7,032 bases of DNA from Bordetella parapertussis (lineage in GTDB: Bacteria > Pseudomonadota > Gammaproteobacteria > Burkholderiales > Burkholderiaceae_C): the NCBI GenBank assembly GCA_943328885.2, contig CALQBT020000140.1:1-7032 (forward strand). Direction: 5' to 3'. The first letter of the stretch is position 1. Each line of letters starts with the position of its first letter. Of the stretch, positions 5,561 through 7,032 are shown in pieces. Made by a program: the position numbers and the translations under genes. The notes beneath the pieces were generated by a model. The model worked only from the letters and a program-made list of their open reading frames with translations. It did no database searches and was not told the origin of the DNA.

Positions 5561-7032
5561 AGCGGCTTCCTGGCCTGCGCAGCGCCGCTGGCGACACGCC
5601 CAGGCAAGGCTGGCGCCAGGCTGGCGCCGGGCCGCGTTGTCGCGCCGGCCTGCGCGCTGGGCGCCAACATGGGCAGGCCGATGTCGGTCAGGCTCAACGC
5701 GGCGGCGTGGCGTGGCGTGCCGATCGGCGCCACGCTGCGGCCTTCGCGGGTCGCGGCCATGTCTTCCGGGCTCGGCCATTTACCGGACAGCAGGTAATCG
5801 AAGACGCGCCGCGCTATAGGTGCAGCCGCTGCCGCGCCAAAGCCCGCGTTCTCGACGATCACGGCCAGTGCGATCGTCGGCGCTTCGAGCGGCGCAAACG
5901 CGGTGTAGAGCGAGTGGTCACGCTGGTACTCCGACAACTTCGCTGCGTTGTATTTTTCGTTGGCGCGGATTCCCACGGCCTGTGCTGTGCCTGTCTTGCC
6001 ACCGGTCTTGTAGCCTGCCCCGGCGAACACCCGCGTCGAAGTGCCCTCCTGGGTGACCCCGTACAGTGCGCTGTTGATCAAGGCCACATGGTCTGGCTTG
6101 AAGGCCAGCGGGCTCAGCGGCTGGCCGACCACGTTGGTGGCCGCGTGACTGACGACGTCGCGCACTTCGCGCACCAGTCGCGGCTCGAAACGCTGGCCCC
6201 CCGAGACCAGGGTGGACATCGCACTTGCCAGCTGCAGCATCGTGAAGCTGTTGTAGCCCTGACCTATGCCCAGTGAGATGGTCTCGCCGGCATACCACTT
6301 CTGCTGTTCGGGCTTCTTGTAAGCGCGCTTCTTCCAATCGGTCGATGGCAACAGGCCCGGGACCTCGCCGTCGAGGTCGATGCCGGTCTTGCGGCCCAGC
6401 CCCATCGGCTCGAGTTGCTCGTGCATCAAGTCCACGCCCAGATCATTGGCCAGCGAGTAGAAATAGACGTTGCTCGATTGCACGATCGCACGCCGCATGT
6501 CCACCGGGCCCAGTCCGACGTCGCCATGGCTGCGGAATTCGTGGCCGCCAAAGACGTAGCTGCCAGCGTCCTGGATGATGGCACCGGGGCTGCGCTTGCC
6601 AGTGCTCAGCGCGGCCATCGCCAGAAAGGGCTTGAAGGTGCTGCCCGGGGGATAGGTACCGCGCAACGCCCGGTTGAGCAACGGCTTGTCCAGACTTTCG
6701 TTGAGACCGCGCCAGCTCTCAAGGTCAATGCCGTCGACAAACAAGTTGGGGTCGAAAGCCGGTTTGCTGACGAAGGCCAGCACCTCGCCCGAGCGCGGGT
6801 CTATCGCCACCAGCGCGCCGCGCCGGTCGCCAAACATCTGCTCGACCAGCGCCTGCAATTTGATGTCTATCGACAGCACCAGGGTATTGCCGGGCGTCGC
6901 GGTGTGGCTTTTCAAGCGCCGTACGGCTCGGCCGCCGGCCGAGGTCTCCATCTCCTCGAAACCGGTGACGCCATGCAGCGTCTGCTCGTAGCGCTGTTCC
7001 AGTCCCAGCTTGCCGATCACATCGGTGCCTCG
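5557..7032 (-). CDS. mrdA: Penicillin-binding protein 2 (peptidoglycan DD-transpeptidase), N-terminus cut by the window edge
   Basis: PBP2 cross-links new peptidoglycan strands in the periplasm and activates RodA in the elongasome. The visible 491 residues begin in RGTDVIGKLGLEQRYEQ, a signature of the non-catalytic pedestal domain; about 130-150 residues, including the membrane anchor, lie beyond the right edge. In visible-fragment numbering the transpeptidase domain has the active-site SxxK motif STFK (S131, K134) in YPPGSTFKPF, SSN (186-188) and KTG (346-348) in GGKTGTAQ, so all three penicillin-binding motifs are intact. The VKDGP-free pedestal and the EKYNAAKLSEYQRDHS stretch fit PBP2 rather than the division protein FtsI, as does linkage to rodA. 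After the domain end near LLSGKWPSPED there is a Pro/Ala-rich tail of about 65 residues. The stop TGA (5559-5557) overlaps the rodA start, so both genes are one operon. Confidence 0.96.
   Translation of the reverse strand, partial: RGTDVIGKLGLEQRYEQTLHGVTGFEEMETSAGGRAVRRLKSHTATPGNTLVLSIDIKLQALVEQMFGDRRGALVAIDPRSGEVLAFVSKPAFDPNLFVDGIDLESWRGLNESLDKPLLNRALRGTYPPGSTFKPFLAMAALSTGKRSPGAIIQDAGSYVFGGHEFRSHGDVGLGPVDMRRAIVQSSNVYFYSLANDLGVDLMHEQLEPMGLGRKTGIDLDGEVPGLLPSTDWKKRAYKKPEQQKWYAGETISLGIGQGYNSFTMLQLASAMSTLVSGGQRFEPRLVREVRDVVSHAATNVVGQPLSPLAFKPDHVALINSALYGVTQEGTSTRVFAGAGYKTGGKTGTAQAVGIRANEKYNAAKLSEYQRDHSLYTAFAPLEAPTIALAVIVENAGFGAAAAAPIARRVFDYLLSGKWPSPEDMAATREGRSVAPIGTPRHAAALSLTDIGLPMLAPSAQAGATTRPGASLAPALPGRVASGAAQARKPL
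5566..5571 (-). promoter_or_regulatory. rodA ribosome binding site inside the mrdA 3' end
   Basis: The minus strand reads AGGAAG five nucleotides before the rodA GTG, within the last codons of mrdA. This supports the GTG start and, with the GTGA stop-start overlap, suggests coupled translation of the two proteins. Confidence 0.65.
5607..5628. repeat. Exact 11-bp tandem duplication in the mrdA tail
   Basis: AGGCTGGCGCC occurs twice with no gap (5607-5617 and 5618-5628). It lies in the part of mrdA that codes for the low-complexity Pro/Ala-rich C-terminal tail. The unit is not a multiple of three, so gain or loss of a copy would shift the frame of the last residues and of the stop codon that overlaps the rodA start. 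Confidence 0.7.

Noticed and set aside
4412..5779. Long (455-residue) form of RodA starting at 5779
   Set aside because: The extra N-terminal 73 residues are coded within mrdA in another frame and are Arg/Pro-rich. The GTG at 5560 gives the normal family length and has a ribosome binding site.
4298..5797. 499-residue plus-strand open frame antisense to rodA
   Set aside because: The translation is Gln/His/Arg-rich without domain signatures, as expected opposite a hydrophobic membrane protein gene in GC-rich DNA. The rodA frame carries the conserved SEDS motifs.

Overview
The window is ordinary chromosomal DNA from a GC-rich proteobacterium, most likely a betaproteobacterium of the order Burkholderiales. 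This rests on the protein sequences (RecA, a TctE/QseC-like sensor kinase, RodA, PBP2), the sucC / recX / recA / two-component gene order, and the high G+C content. I do not try to name the genus.

Layout. Positions 1-150 (minus strand) hold the first 50 codons of sucC, the succinyl-CoA synthetase beta subunit. A 179-bp gap with one GC-rich hairpin follows. Next come recX (330-875) and recA (926-1975), both on the minus strand, transcribed recA then recX, with a 6-bp-stem hairpin in the 50-bp gap between them. The 191-bp divergent region 1976-2166 holds a perfect CTGT-N8-ACAG LexA box for recA and a separate candidate promoter for the plus-strand genes. Those are an OmpR-family response regulator (2167-2838) and a membrane histidine kinase (2866-4380), which form one two-component operon. 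This operon converges, with a 31-bp gap, on the minus-strand pair mrdA (PBP2, 5557 to beyond the right edge) and mrdB/rodA (4412-5560), whose ends overlap by 4 bp.

How the genes work together. RecA and RecX are the recombinase/SOS co-protease and its modulator, placed under LexA by the operator. The two-component pair has all residues expected for phosphotransfer, and its signal and targets cannot be read from the sequence. PBP2 and RodA are the transpeptidase and glycosyltransferase of the elongasome, which builds the lateral cell wall. SucC belongs to the TCA cycle.

I found no mobile element, CRISPR array, RNA gene, toxin-antitoxin or defence system, and nothing that amounts to a new system. 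The points worth a second look are regulatory: the compact divergent recA/two-component control region, the recA-recX hairpin before a recX start without a visible ribosome binding site, and an exact 11-bp tandem duplication in the Pro/Ala-rich tail of PBP2.
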